Origin: Gonatopus flavifemur
Lineage: Eukaryota > Arthropoda > Insecta > Hymenoptera > Dryinidae
Direction: 5' to 3'
NCBI GenBank assembly: GCA_018340375.1
Contig: JAFFJZ010000001.1
Coordinates: forward strand, 34,650,001-34,714,000
Length of the DNA stretch: 64,000 nucleotides
The notes under the pieces: generated by a model
Databases searched by the model: none
The model's input: the letters and a program-made list of their open reading frames with translations, nothing else
Told to the model about the DNA's origin: nothing
Part shown: in pieces, positions 48,011-59,745 of the stretch
How positions within the stretch are numbered: the stretch's first letter is position 1
Layout: the number at the start of each line of letters is the position of its first letter
Translations under genes and position numbers: made by a program

Positions 48011-49558
48011 TCTTGGTAATACGGATGGGTTAGTAACACATACACGCGTTAGAAATTTTCCATATTTTGCCGGAAATTTACTGGAAAATGATAGTACAAC
48101 TCCCATAAAGTTTGGAATTTTCAATTAAATTTATGGTAAAAGTCATATACATGTACCGAAAATTGATTTTCTGTCCAATGATCGTAATTTTCCCGTTGCT
48201 CTGCATAGGAAAATTCTGATTACTTTTTACAAAGTATAAATCCAGACTGCATCATGTTCTCTGGACATTTTTGAAACGTTCTAAGAATGTTTTGCACACG
48301 TTTGGATCTTCTTAGAACATTCCAAAAACCTCTGGTCCTGTTACGAACGCTTCTAATACTTTTCACTGATCCTTCGATTCCTCTTCCAGCACTCTCTATC
48401 AATCCCCTTTTTGGTAATTCTCTCCCGCACGTATTGGCCAGGATGTTTAGCCTGAACCAGGCACATCTGGACTTTGACTCTCGTTATAGCTCAACTGCTA
48501 ATTTCGCATACTTCAACACTGAAGAAATGATTAGTTACAAGTATCCGATGTATTATTAAATACACGGGAAGAATCCCGTAGGAAAGTTTCCCCTGTTGAT
48601 TTCCATAATCCTGCCAAATTTTCATCTCATTTTCCATGTTTTGAGGTGAATAGGGGGAAGAGAATAAGGAAATTTGGCATGAACGAGGAAAACTTTTCTA
48701 AGAGATAGTTTAGCTGCAGCAGCGAAGTGTTGAGATAGTTTAGTTATGACAGCAACAAAATTTGCCTTCATAGCTGATTTATTTACTATAACAGCTAATA
48801 TTTAGCTCCAGGAGCTAATTTAATGGCTGTCCGTGTCCATGCTAGCCACTTCGCTGCTGCGGTTAAATTATTTTTTCCATGTATCACCAATCAAATATTT
48901 GATAACGTTCATGAGGTATCAATAATATCCCTAAAACATTTCATAATCATAGACATATATGTTACACATAATATTCGTCATCAGCAGCTTTATGAATATG
49001 AAGTGAGTGGAAACTCCCTTGTTATAGGAGTGGATTTTCACTCCAAGAAATTCAGAGAGTACAAAATGCACAATCAAATTTTTCAAAATTCCTACTTGTC
49101 CCTCGATTACTGGAATTTCACGGTAATTTTTCAAATAAAATTATTTCAGTGTATATACATTTTCCCAGTGAACTCCATGCATAAGTTATGCATAATATAT
49201 CCGGTAGTCTTCATCCTTCAATTTTGGCTCTATAATTTCCGTCCAAAACCACGATGTAGCAGATCATCAAAGTTTTTTTTTATCTCTGAATAACATCCGC
49301 CCGGTAGCTCACAGATTTTTTAACATTTTCATATATTTAGAAGGTACTGTGTAAATATGTCATGTAAGCTCTCATGAATAACATGACAGAAAATTACCAT
49401 ATCATTTTCGTTGAAAAGGCTCTCGCTATCCGATTGCATTTAGACCCCGCCTTTATCGATTCCTATGAACGAGTTCAACTGTACACGTTAAATGAATTGC
49501 ACAACATCATCGGACATCCCTGACAACTGCATAAAAAGTTTCAAAATCTTCCTTAGAT

Positions 49559-49887
49559 CCCACATAGCACAAAGACTTCTGAAAGATATCTCTTATTATT
49601 CTAGGAGATTTTTTATACAACAGAATCAGGACAATTCAAGATCACCGTTATCCTTCAAGAACACTGAGAAAAAAGTATTCCACATCTATGCCAATCAAGT
49701 GAGGTTTTTTAACTATTGAAAAATCTTATTTAACCCGGAGATGTTTTATTTATAACTAATAAGCCTTCTTTGTCACAAACAAACTTTTCTCTCAGTGAAT
49801 AAAATATCTTTCAGAATACTATGAGACATTTGAAAGAATACTATCTTTTAAAATGCTTTTTCTGCAAAAACATTGGTGCTATATGGG
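49559..49887. mobile_element. MITE with CCCACATAGCAC / GTGCTATATGGG ends, interrupted
   Basis: Inverted-repeat ends of about 12 bp bound 329 bp that include ATCTCTTATTATTCTAGGAG and GAATACTATGAGACAT words. A CACTG-type element is inserted at 49662-49797. Confidence 0.65.
49662..49797. mobile_element. CACTGAGAAAAAAGT MITE nested in the 49559-49887 element
   Basis: The ends CACTGAGAAAAAAGT and ACTTTTCTCTCAGTG are inverted repeats of a 136-bp element. AA flanks both sides as a 2-bp duplication. Confidence 0.75.
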
Positions 49888-50719
49888 TTGGCTTTGACAA
49901 ATCCTCAGTGTGATCAAACGTGTTTCCCGAACGTTCAGAAAATTTTCATCCATACCAAATTTCTCTGGTGATGTATGTCATTTATATCCAAAAATTCTTA
50001 TCAAAATGCAACACCCAAAATAGTTTTTGCACATAATTCACTCCAGAATTGGAATCATCTTCAAAAGTAATCGTGAAGAGTAATTCTTGAATGAATCACC
50101 CTGTGGTGAAAATTTTCCTCTGGATCAATCCGAATACGTTTGAATTATTCCGGATATCACTTATTTTCTCTCAATCTCTCTTGCTTATTGAACATGTTTT
50201 TTTGCTGCAATTGTTCATATTTTCCATGGTATTTGATGAATTAGAATGCAAGAATTTTAATTTCTGTGAATCATTTCGTACAAGCTCTGAATAACTCTGA
50301 AAATACTCGAAAAATATAAAAAAAATTTCATGGTTATTTTGGAAAATTTAAAATATTGTAGAAATTTTTGTTAAATTTCAGAAACAATGTGGGAAAATGA
50401 TATAGAGAAATTCAGCAAGAAACAGGTCCAATAAACAACAGAAATTATTTTCGCTGGGGCAATGTTCGTTTTCGAATTCCAGTGGTTTCTTTCTTTGTAA
50501 GAGATGAAGTTCATAAAATCGATTCAGAAGACAGTAAATAAGCGCGGCAATAGGTGAGAGGTGAGAAAGGAAGTAATGATGAGTTATATATACCTTGAGG
50601 TACGTCGATCGATTTTACTTTTTGTCAACAATTTTAGTGGAGAAAAATGTTACCTTGAATCAGGACACACCCTCTGTAAGGAACCCTGTTTCTAGATTGT
50701 GAAGGACATGTATAAGATA

Positions 50720-51038
50720 CACTGGAAAAAGAATTTGGATCCTTGCTACACGGGTCTATTGGTATTTAGAAAGAATTTATCAACGTTTAGAAAAATGACT
50801 GTCAATTTAGGGAAGAATAGGATCGTTGAAAAATATTCGTAGTGAGTCTACCAAAAATTCGTAGTGAAAATATTAACAGTTGATAGTTTCATTGATATTT
50901 TTCACAGTGAAACTATCAATTGTAAATACATCGACTATGAATTTTTAGTAGACTCACTACGAATACTTTTCAGCGATCCTCGTTTTCCGTAAATTGACAG
51001 TCATTTTTCTAAATATTAATAGACCCGGTCTTTCCGTG
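50720..51038. mobile_element. CACTGG/CACGG-type foldback MITE, 319 bp, copy 1
   Basis: The left end CACTGGAAAAAG and right end GACCCGGTCTTTCCGTG lie between TA dinucleotides. The arms share AGAAAAATGACTGTCAATTT and AAATTGACAGTCATTTTTCT. The centre has ATTCGTAGTG and CACTACGAAT. Copy 2 is at 54043. Confidence 0.82.
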
Positions 51039-51040
51039 TA

Positions 51041-51236
51041 CAGCACAAGAGTTCCTGCAAAGAGCTCCCGTTATACTAATCAATATGTATTCTTTTCATA
51101 ATGAATGCTGCGGGTATTCAATACATTTTCATTTTGAATTTAAAATATTCGTAATGAATACATATTGATGAGCATAACGGGAACTATCCAAGAGGTCTTT
51201 AGCAAGTCTTTATAAATTCCAGTTGATCATTTGTGC
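51041..51236. repeat. Foldback repeat with AGCACAAGAG and GTGCTGGCTGGG ends
   Basis: Arms around GAGCTCCCGTTATACTAATC and ATGAGCATAACGGGAACT pair across a centre rich in ATGAATACATATTGAT words. The right end matches the CCCA-AGCAC class. The left end abuts the 50720-51038 element. Confidence 0.55.
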
Positions 51237-51984
51237 TGGCTGGGTTATCTTTACCCGGTGAATGTAGGGAAATTCATCCTTCTTTCATCTATGGAGAAAG
51301 TAATATTATAGAATGAAATTTTACCGTCTTCGAAAAGCTTGGAAAGAAAAACCGTGGGGGGTTGTGAAGTTGTCAATTATTCCATTATATTATATATCTT
51401 CTCTGTATCGATTATCCAATGACACTGGATTTCACTACATTATCCGAGTAAAGATAAGGGAACGTACCCCTGGAAGTTGTTTTCAAGTAGGAGAGACCGG
51501 GGATAGTTGACCATAGGGGTAAGTAGACTAACGGCGGAAATCTCGGTGAAAACGCAAGTGTCGCGTTTTTCAACTACAGCTGAATAATTGTCCTTATTGA
51601 CCGGTTGAGTAGTCAGGGACGAAAAGTCACTGTCGCGTATTGTTGGGGAGTAGTAACACATTTTCAGTTTATGAACCATGTGAGTAAAATTTATCTTTCG
51701 CGTACATGCTTTGTCGTGACGTAAACAAATTTATTGTTAATTACTTTCCTATGGATCCAGGTATTGGTTTCATAGCTGTTCTTCATATGACATACATAAC
51801 ATTATTCTCGGGTCACTGTTGTAAGTTAGGTTTTATATGTGATCAACAGACAACGAAGTTGACTCGAAGTCTAAATGATAACAACGTTTTACATAAGGCC
51901 CAGTACTATGAATATAACACGGCCAGCATTGGCAATATTCATGTACTCAGAGAAATTTATAATCATGGCAACTATGTGAGAAGG

Positions 51985-52870
51985 CACCCATGTGTGTATT
52001 GACCAATGGCCCAATGATGGACCAAGCCTGGCACAAGACCTGCCGAGACTTGTCTTGAACAATTTATCAAACTTGGCCTAGGCTTGGAAATGATAAGATC
52101 AGGACAAGCTTGGGCCAGTGGTTTTGCCAAGCCCGGCCCAATTCATTTACCAAGCATCAACCAATGCTTCTTTGATCGCAGATATGGATGAAAAAAGTAA
52201 TTGATTCATATTTCAGTTCATGACTTCCTCCCTCAGAATACCGTACATAAATGATCTTAAAACGATAGAAAAAATGTGACAAGACTGGGACAAGCTTGTA
52301 TGATCATTGGAAAATTCGCGTTCTTTGATATTTCAATCAATTTTGATTCTATCGTTGAATTATGCTCAAACTAAAGTAATGAGATCTTACTGAAATACCA
52401 TAACATAAATCTTATAATTATCTGATCCCGTACGGAATCCAACATTGGAATCCCCCGAGTTACCCGAAAAACTGTTGGTTTGAACCATCAGTTTACAACT
52501 ATAGCTTACACTATAGTCTGTAGGATTAATTATGGCAGGAAGATTGGGTCAACCCTGGCCCGATGGTTATCCCCAGGTTTGCAGCCATTGTAAATTCAAA
52601 ATTCAGTCAATATTTATAAACATTGTGCCACTCATGTGGGCAATATTGGCACAATTATTCTCAGCGAATGCTCGATTTTTACACTTGTGCCAAGCTTGTA
52701 CCAAATGTAGTAACCGTTTCAGAAATATTAACAAATGTACCATGACTGACTATCCATTGGGAAAAACGGGACGATAATGGAACAATATTGGGCCAATTGT
52801 TCTTCACGGTTTGTTTCTAACACATGTGCCAACCTTGGGACAAGCTTGGGGTTTTTTCAGTCTTGGCAAT
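51985..52870. repeat. CTTGGCAC/CCAAGC-rich iterated repeats
   Basis: AAGCCTGGCACAAGACC, AACTTGGCCTAGGCTTGG, AAGCTTGGGCCAGTGG and TTGCCAAGCCCGGCCC vary one motif in both orientations at 52010-52160 and again at 52660-52870. Confidence 0.5.
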
Positions 52871-52899
52871 ACCTGCATGGGCAGCTATTCAATTATGAT

Positions 52900-54030
52900 T
52901 TTTCCATCTTTTTTTATAGTTAATGCAAGTGTATAATTAGTTTCCATTACTATAAACAAGTTACCATAACTGTTCATATAGTTGTGAATACTGAATGTGA
53001 TTGGTTGTCTTTAAATAGTTGATGTGACTATTTAAATTTCCCTCGTTGTGAGCCTGTATTGTCGCAACCGCGGTGTTTTTGATGGTCTGTTTGTTCTGAT
53101 ACATATAGTCCAAGAATGATACCATTGATAAATGTGTATCCGTTTAATTGAGGAGACAGACGACATGATAGGAGAATAAATCAAATAACTGTCTTTATGG
53201 TTTTTCGTATTTGGAATTGTACATAAAATAAACATGGGCGAAATTATAATAAAAGTAGCTTTCTCGTCCATATTGATCCGAATTCATGAAGTTTAACTTC
53301 TTCTATTTGTTTTTATGCGGTTTCCGAAGGTTAAGAATCTCGTTGCAAGTAGGAAATTTGAATAAATTGAATTACTCCGGACGGAAGACGAATCGAAAGA
53401 TTTGCTGTTTGAAATGTATATCAATCGTCGGTTGAATACTGGCATGATCTAGGCTCATCAGATCGGCGGCATGGGTTTGTCAGAGTTGATTCAGTATCGC
53501 AACGAATCTGATCATTCTCAAGACCCAGTGTTGTGTGATATCCGTCAAATAAATGGCACCAATTGAAAAACAGTGATAGTACAGTATTGGACCGTTTGTT
53601 TATTCACGGGAATGGGTAGTCTTGAGAAAATTTCACTTAAACCAAGGAAATTTTGTTGTTGTTGGGACAAAACTATCTTCTTTCCTTGTCCGAAAAAAAA
53701 AATTTCTGTAACTGTGTCTATGCTTGTACCGACTTTCTCAGTTGAATTTAATAGTAGCGACACCTGCTAAGACGGGATGAAAATGGCGTCGATTTAGTAT
53801 GTATTATATACAGATCAGTGTTCCGGTGTTAAATTAGGCCATACAGAGGATGAAGATTTCAATAAATAAATCGATCTTGATTTTGTTTTGTATAGGAAAT
53901 CGAGACACGAAATTTTCATCAAGAATTATGATTCGACGCTTCTGAACACATACGTGTATTCAAAGCACAAGTCTCTAAGACCACATTTTTGAGGGAAGAT
54001 TTCCTTTGGTTTTATGAACAAATAGATCTA
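52900..54030. other. No recognisable feature
   Basis: AT-rich with accidental open frames. No repeat arms or splice-bounded coding. Confidence 0.4.
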
Positions 54031-54042
54031 TATTCTTCTTTA

Positions 54043-54307
54043 CACGGAAAGACCGAGTTCGTTAAGATTTAGAAAAATGACTATTAATTTAGGGAGAAAG
54101 AGGATCATCGAAGAGTATTTGTAGTGAATTTACCATAAGTTGATAGTTTCACTGTGGGAAATAACAAAAAGATGCTCAAATTTTCATATTTTCACTACGA
54201 ATTTTCGGTAAATTCACAAGGAAACTTTTTCAGCGATCCTTTTTTTCCCCTCAATTGACAATATTAAAGATGAACTGTTCATTATTAATAAACTCGGTCT
54301 TTCCTTG
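54043..54307. mobile_element. CACGGAAAGACCGAGT foldback MITE, 265 bp, copy 2
   Basis: The ends CACGGAAAGACCGAGTT and AACTCGGTCTTTCCTTG lie between TA dinucleotides. It shares AGAAAAATGACT and AATTTAGGGA with copy 1. Confidence 0.82.
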
Positions 54308-54594
54308 TATGGAACATTAAGGAAGTTCTTGAAAACAAAACGAAAATTCCAAACTTTTAGAATCTGATGGATCATGAAACATCAACTAAAGGATTCACTG
54401 CAAGATTTTGGGTCTCAAACAGTGGAGTATTGTGTTATAATTCATTTCAATGAACGGTTCGAATTTCAGCAACACAGATTGAGAAACGAAATCTTCACCG
54501 GAGATCAGTAATCTCGAACAAAATCGGATAAAAAGTTATCCATTTTTCAACCGAATTTCTTGGGGAAAAAACCCGTTCAAAACCTGTTGACTAT

Positions 54595-54801
54595 TTGGAA
54601 GAGAAAGCCCCCCAAGGAGATAATACCAACGAGCCGACTGGCGAGTGTGAGCTAACTCTACTTCTCACAATATTGTATAATACGATCATCCCTTCTGACA
54701 ATCAAGATGAAAAAACCGCAAACATTCAGGCAACGAAGCAATTTGAGTTTTCTATTCTAGGAGATGCGAATAATGGCAAGAGAACAATAATCAAAGTATA
54801 G
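54595..54801 (+). other. Open plus-strand frame, origin unclear
   Basis: A frame of 68 codons contains APQGDNTNEPTGECELTLLL and FEFSILGDANNGKRTIIKV, with better composition than random AT-rich DNA. No splice sites or known domain were found. The dead LINE at 54926 starts shortly after, on the other strand. It may be a relic of a mobile element protein or an exon. Confidence 0.25.
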
Positions 54802-54925
54802 AAGAATGAGCGACTGAATAAGCTCAGTTGTATCGAGGGTGCTCAAATGCTTATCATGGAACCTAAATTGATGGAACGCTTTACACGCATGAGCACGGGT
54901 ATTGGTAACACGAAGGTTCTAATTT

Positions 54926-56915
54926 AGAGTGAGGAATAACATGACTCCTAGTATTTTCAGTAATTCAGAGAACTGAATACTGGTATCTTGCACGATCATC
55001 GAAAGAAGAGAATGCAACTGGAGTGATTGAACAATTTGAGAAGAACCGAGGATCATGGCTTGAATTTTAGAGGAGTTAAAAGTTGGTTTGTCAAGCGAAC
55101 GACAATTGCAAAGCCTATCAAGATCATTATTAATGTTACAGATATAATTATTGACTGAATTTAGCTCAGTAGTGCAGAGAACTTTGAAATCATCCGCAAA
55201 CTGGGTAATTTTACCACGTAAGATATCATCCAAATTAATGTTAGCAGTGTAAAAGGAGAAGAGCCGTGGCCTTCGAACAGAACCTTTGGGAACACCTGAC
55301 GTGTTCACTCATTCTCCAGAGAATTCGTGAAGTTTCCTCTCTGGTCAAGATTTTCCAACAGAATATAACCAGAACTATTTAAGGACTGGGTGAAAAATAC
55401 GATGACGGCTGAAATGAAAAAACATTCTCAAAATCCGCAGAGTCAATCAAAGTGAGTAGTGGGACACAAAAAGTCCTTTAAAATCATTTACAGTCATTTA
55501 GCTGACACTTAACGCGAGGACTAGGACATATTCTGAGTGACATTCAAAACTAACTGAAACATTGGATACTCAATTCATAAAAAACAAACACCCGAGTGAG
55601 AAAATTTTCATTATTATATATAATTTGTATATAATCTAATACAGTTGAAGTATAAATTATGTCGGGAAAGTGCCATTATGCTGAGCGTTTTCAAGTTTCT
55701 AGAGGAGTTTAAGAGGACAACTGAATAAGTAAAGATAACGGTGATCAGAATGTATTTTTCTCCTGTGATTTGAGAGTTCTATTGATATACTCCAGCATCC
55801 TACACTGAATTGGAGATTCCTCATACATAGCGCTCACCTGAGAAAAATAATGTTTTCGTTAATAAAAAACAGTCGTGGTACCCAAAAAAGGAGGTACATT
55901 TACTGAAAAGAATTGTTCTGTCTTTTTGGCACTATTTTTCTAGTAACGAGGAATAATAATTTCTTCCAGGGAGACAGAATTCGGCAAAACGTTTGTCAAA
56001 AGTCCCTTGACAGTTGACCAAGCAGATTTCATCCCTCATTCTCCACGAACCTCTGGCGGACTTTTGAAAACCTGAACTTGCAAAAAGTTTTCTAAAAGTC
56101 TGTAGAAAGTCAACTGAGGATCATTCGTTCTTCCCTATCCACGAAATTACGTTTGACTCGTCAAATGCAGAATTTTCTTCAAAATGCGTCAAAAGTCTCA
56201 AAAATATCAGTGCAAAAGATTTGAAGAGAAAGTGGAGTGAAGAAAGCGAGGGAGTTACGACTTCAAATTCGTTGAAAAGAAAATGGCTCTGGAATAGAAG
56301 TGCACAATATTTCACAATATCGATATTTTATAAAATTCAATATAAACTTGTCAAAGTTTCTATAAAGAATGTCAATATTATGAAAAGTCATGCACTCCTA
56401 CTGTGGAATAAACAAGTGGAAAGTATTAATTATTTCGTTATTCGACAGTGTTGGAGGAAGAAATTCTGAAAAACTCTTGCTTGATGGACACGTTTTTCCA
56501 CTGAAAATTTTTCCAAGTATTCTTGAATACCTCTGAAAAACTTGAAATTTTTTCTAGAAATCACTGAAACTCTTCGAGAAACTAAAAAAACCTCTGAAAT
56601 CCTCTGAAAAACTCTACATTGAAAAACCCTGAAAGTTCCACCGATGTTCAAAGCGAACTTGATCAATATTTTAGGAAAATCGTTCAATATACACAGATCA
56701 ACTCTTGTGGATGAAGAAAGCAGTCGATGAGTTGGTTTATAGGGAATAAGATGAGAATCCAGGGAAGGTGAAAGCTGTTTTAAGAACACGGTATCAAGAG
56801 AAGCACCCTTGAAATCCGCACCGAAGTCCTCTAATATCACCTTGTGATGGTAAGAAGAGGAGACAGTATTGAAAAAATCATCGAAGTTATCAAACGCAAT
56901 CCTGATTCCTGGCAC
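54926..56915 (-). mobile_element. Non-LTR retrotransposon, Jockey/I-like, minus strand, broken
   Basis: Two parts in LINE order on the minus strand. The endonuclease part (about 56640-56915) reads MPGIRIAFDNFDDFFNTV, then HHKVILEDFGADFKGA, then DSHLIPYKPTHRL and VDLCILNDF. The expected GDFN is altered to EDFG. The reverse transcriptase part (54926-55450) reads SGVPKGSVRRPRLFSFYTA, where LGPLLF would be expected, then KITQFADDFKVLC with FADD at 55186-55200, then NNYICNINNDLDRLCNC. The interval 55450-56640 between them is scrambled and repeat-filled, including iterated CCTCTGAAAAACT words at 56455-56640. Stops and altered motifs show the element is dead. Confidence 0.82.
55970..56160. repeat. 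Foldback repeat with TTTTGAAAACT-type words inside the LINE region
   Basis: CAAAAGTCCCTTGACAGTTG and TTTGAAAACCTGAACTTGC pair loosely with AAAAGTCTGTAGAAAGTCAA. It contributes to the interruption of the minus-strand LINE. Confidence 0.35.
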
Positions 56916-57164
56916 GAGAGGGTGACCCTTGACTCTTGAACAAATAAATACTCAGACCAAGACATATAAGCCACATTGGAAAAGATTGAATGAATCTTGA
57001 CATCAATATAAATTTTTTGAGAGGAATGGGATCGCGTGACTTCAAGAATTTTTAGTTTTCAAATAAAACAAATTACTCTTGGGAATGGAATTTCACGTAT
57101 TTCATTCTTCGGACAGTAAATTCCCATTTCAGTTGAAAAATTAAATAAAAAACAGCGACTTTAC

Positions 57165-57374
57165 CTCCTGTGAAACGAAGCCATGCACCCCCAAGAGAAC
57201 ACAGACCATCGAGATCAAGTGTATGTCCGTTGTACGTGAATTTACGTTCATGAAATGTCCAATGGACCTTTAAATGTCCGGATCTGGAATATATCTCTAT
57301 TGTACTTTCCTTGTTCAATTCTTTTGGAGACAACATGTTATGGTTTACGCACCACGCTCTATAATTTTGACAGT
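57165..57374 (-). CDS. Orphan internal exon, minus strand, unrecognised protein
   Basis: A 210-bp minus-strand block runs from an acceptor (TTTTTCAAATAG) to a donor (GTAAAG) with an uninterrupted frame. It enters with two bases of a split codon and leaves with one. The product reads CQNYRAWCVNHNMLSPKEL, then STIEIYSRSGHLKVHWTFHE, then GHTLDLDGLCSLGGAWLRFT. Aromatic residues, paired Cys and alternating hydrophobic/polar strands suggest a folded, probably extracellular beta-rich domain. I cannot name the family. GC content and codon choice differ clearly from the flanks. The LINE endonuclease fragment at 56640-56915 lies just downstream on the same strand, so that intron may hold the LINE. No partner exon was found within a few kilobases. 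Confidence 0.55.
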
Positions 57375-57976
57375 CTATTTGAAAAACGAAAACGCTTTGA
57401 ACATTATTAAACCAGACTAAGTCTGAAGGGTCTCATCTTTTTTTTCTCTGAACACGGAAAAGAAAAATTTGCTGTGATAACAGTTGATTTGAACAGTATG
57501 GTTGTTAGCCACGATAGCGATTTTTTGGCTGTAGCAACTATTACAATTCAGATGGAATTAAACCGTCGTTTTGCTTGAATCATTCCGTTTGTAAAAATTT
57601 TGGATTATTCTTAGGAATATTTTAGGACGTTCTGTTCAGAATTGTATGCTCATTCCGCTTGGTTTTCTTTTGGATGTTTTGATTTCAGCATTTCTAAATG
57701 TATTCTACTTATAGTTGTTGGAATATATATATATAATATCTCTAGGTTTGAAGCAGGGGCGCACCAACCTAACGCTATGAAAGGGTGTCTAAAGTACGGA
57801 TGGACGATTTGAAACGAATCGATTCTTTTCAGATCGCCCATCTCTAGTCCAAAAAATTTAACTATCAATGATTATAAAAATGAACTTGAACTTCTTTGAC
57901 TGCTAGTCTATCTAGCTTGTTTGGATGTTTTAGCTATTAGATCAATTCCAACGTTAACCTCGGTTGGAAGTGACCA

Positions 57977-58097
57977 CCCAAGTGTAAAAATTTTCAAAAT
58001 TATATATAATCTTTATATAATTCAATATACTTTGAATATAATATTTATATAATTCTATAAAAATCATATATAATCCTGAGAAATTTTTCCACTTGGG
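57977..58097. mobile_element. 121-bp MITE with CCCAAGTG / CACTTGGG ends
   Basis: The arms CCCAAGTGTAAAAATTTTC and GAGAAATTTTTCCACTTGGG pair. The centre is AT-rich repeats of TATATAATTC. It lies against a coding-like minus-strand stretch at 58098-58216. Confidence 0.72.
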
Positions 58098-58216
58098 TAT
58101 CACAATCGAAGGGGCACCCATCATAATTGGGTGAATGTCTTGGTACCCGTGGATCTCCCCGTGGTTGTTGCATCTCAGTTTTGAAGGGAGTCGTTTCAAG
58201 ATTGAATCAGGGATCT
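58098..58216 (-). other. Coding-like minus-strand stretch abutting a small inverted-repeat element
   Basis: The minus strand is open and GC-richer over about 120 bp and reads LKRLPSKLRCNNHGEIHG, then YQDIHPIMMGAPSIV. An in-frame stop lies just upstream, preceded by a weak AG acceptor, so this could be an exon or a gene relic. The 3' side is cut by the inverted-repeat element at 57977-58097. Skipping that element continues the frame for only a few codons to a stop. No family is recognised. Confidence 0.3.
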
Positions 58217-59434
58217 TCTTATATCATCTTTTGCTGTCCACTTCAAATCTAGGCATCGTTACAATTCAATATTAGTGAAGTTGAAGCGACGATCTTTTAC
58301 CAAGAGTTTGTTCACTTAGCACAGATTTATCTTCAATCAAAAATCTGTGACAAGAAGGTATTAATGGATCCAGGTGAAAATATCATACGCGCATTACACG
58401 AAGACGCAACGTGTACAACGGACTATATCCGACTATGGATGGATTATATATGCATAGTTAACCGTCACTTGCGATGACCCAGATAAACTTTCAATAATCA
58501 TTCCATAGATAGAAAATACTAATGTCAGGAGTGCATAAATATATCCTATGTTCGTAACAAGAAGCATCAATAATATTTATCATGTTATTTCAACGATCAT
58601 GAATATTGTGAAGGCTAGAAGGGTAGACAGACGATTAAATACTCGTGGGAGAAATCATTCCAAGTCAAATGTCATAACAATGTAATTGCTGCAAAGAAAT
58701 TATCATAACGTTAGTTGTCATCATGTTTTGATATAGTAAGCAAATCCAAAACGTGAGTGTTGAATCATCCGTGAAATAAGATTTGTGTAATAGATTATTA
58801 TCGAAGAAGATGGAAGACGATGCAAGTTCAAATTGTATATTCGAAAAATACAGTTGATAATCAGTGCGTTATGTGATAAATATAGACAGTCAAGTGTCGA
58901 TGATGTTGGAAAAAGGTCGCCCCAAATTGCATTGTTTCAACATCTCATGGTGTTCTCAACACCTTTTGGAGGTATTTTGGTATCGAATTTGTGGGGTAAA
59001 TTTCTATAGAATCCGTCAGGTGTACATTCTGACCCAGTTTTGTTTACAATTTACACGTGAGGAATGAAAAGCGACTGAAAGAAGATCGATCAGTTGATCT
59101 TCATTACTGGAATCTTCAAAGATTTATGATCAATGTTTATCTGTCCCTGATAACATGCTTTGATCAATTATTGCTCGTAGTAGCACCCGCCCATTTGATC
59201 AATTCCCACTTAATAAGTCAATGCGCGTTCAATTATTGATCAATCATTTGTTCAATTTTCACCAAGTTCTTTTCCAATCAGTATTTGTTTCTATATGTGC
59301 CTCTGTTACAATATTCACGAGCAAAAATCCCTCTCAGTCAGAAAAGATATTCCACTTTTGTTTCCTTCTTCAATTGAGAATATCCCTCTACGATTTTTAA
59401 TAAATGAAAATTCTTCCACCACACTGACCCATAC

Positions 59435-59545
59435 AGAAATTTACCATTGGCACTAGCATGGCACAATGTAGATAAAGTATGACCAAGGCTTGGCAACCAA
59501 GCATGGCGCAACACTGAAATGATAACATCATTTTATGATTTATCT
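59435..59545. repeat. Dispersed repeat, inverted copy of 39715-39825
   Basis: CAATGTAGATAAAGTATG, ACCAAGCATGG and GAAATGATAACATCATTTTA match the other copy in the opposite orientation. Confidence 0.65.
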
Positions 59546-59579
59546 ATGTGTTGTTCCAATGAAGTCCCATCATTTTGAC

Positions 59580-59745
59580 CAAGATTTTCTCTCGAGACTA
59601 CAAGACTCTTGGTCGAGACTAGATCCCAGTCTTGGTCTTGTCTCGACTCTTGAGCACTAAAGTCTTGTCTTGATCTCGTCTTGATTTTCAAGACAAGACA
59701 AGACAAGATCAAGACAATTCTTGGTCTTGGGTCCACCCCTATTCC
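59580..59745. repeat. CAAGACAAGA / TCTTGTCTTG iterated repeat
   Basis: CTCGAGACTACAAGACTCTT, AGTCTTGGTCTTGTCTCG, AAAGTCTTGTCTTGATCTCG and CAAGACAAGACAAGACAAG form one long self-complementary block. Confidence 0.65.

Noticed and set aside
48823..49293. Open plus frame of 156 codons
   Set aside because: Starts inside an AGCT-rich palindromic repeat, has random AT-rich composition and no splice sites or domain.
52532..52777. Open plus frame with Cys pairs suggesting a zinc finger
   Set aside because: The sequence is made of TTGGCAC/CCAAGC-type repeat words; the Cys spacing is accidental.
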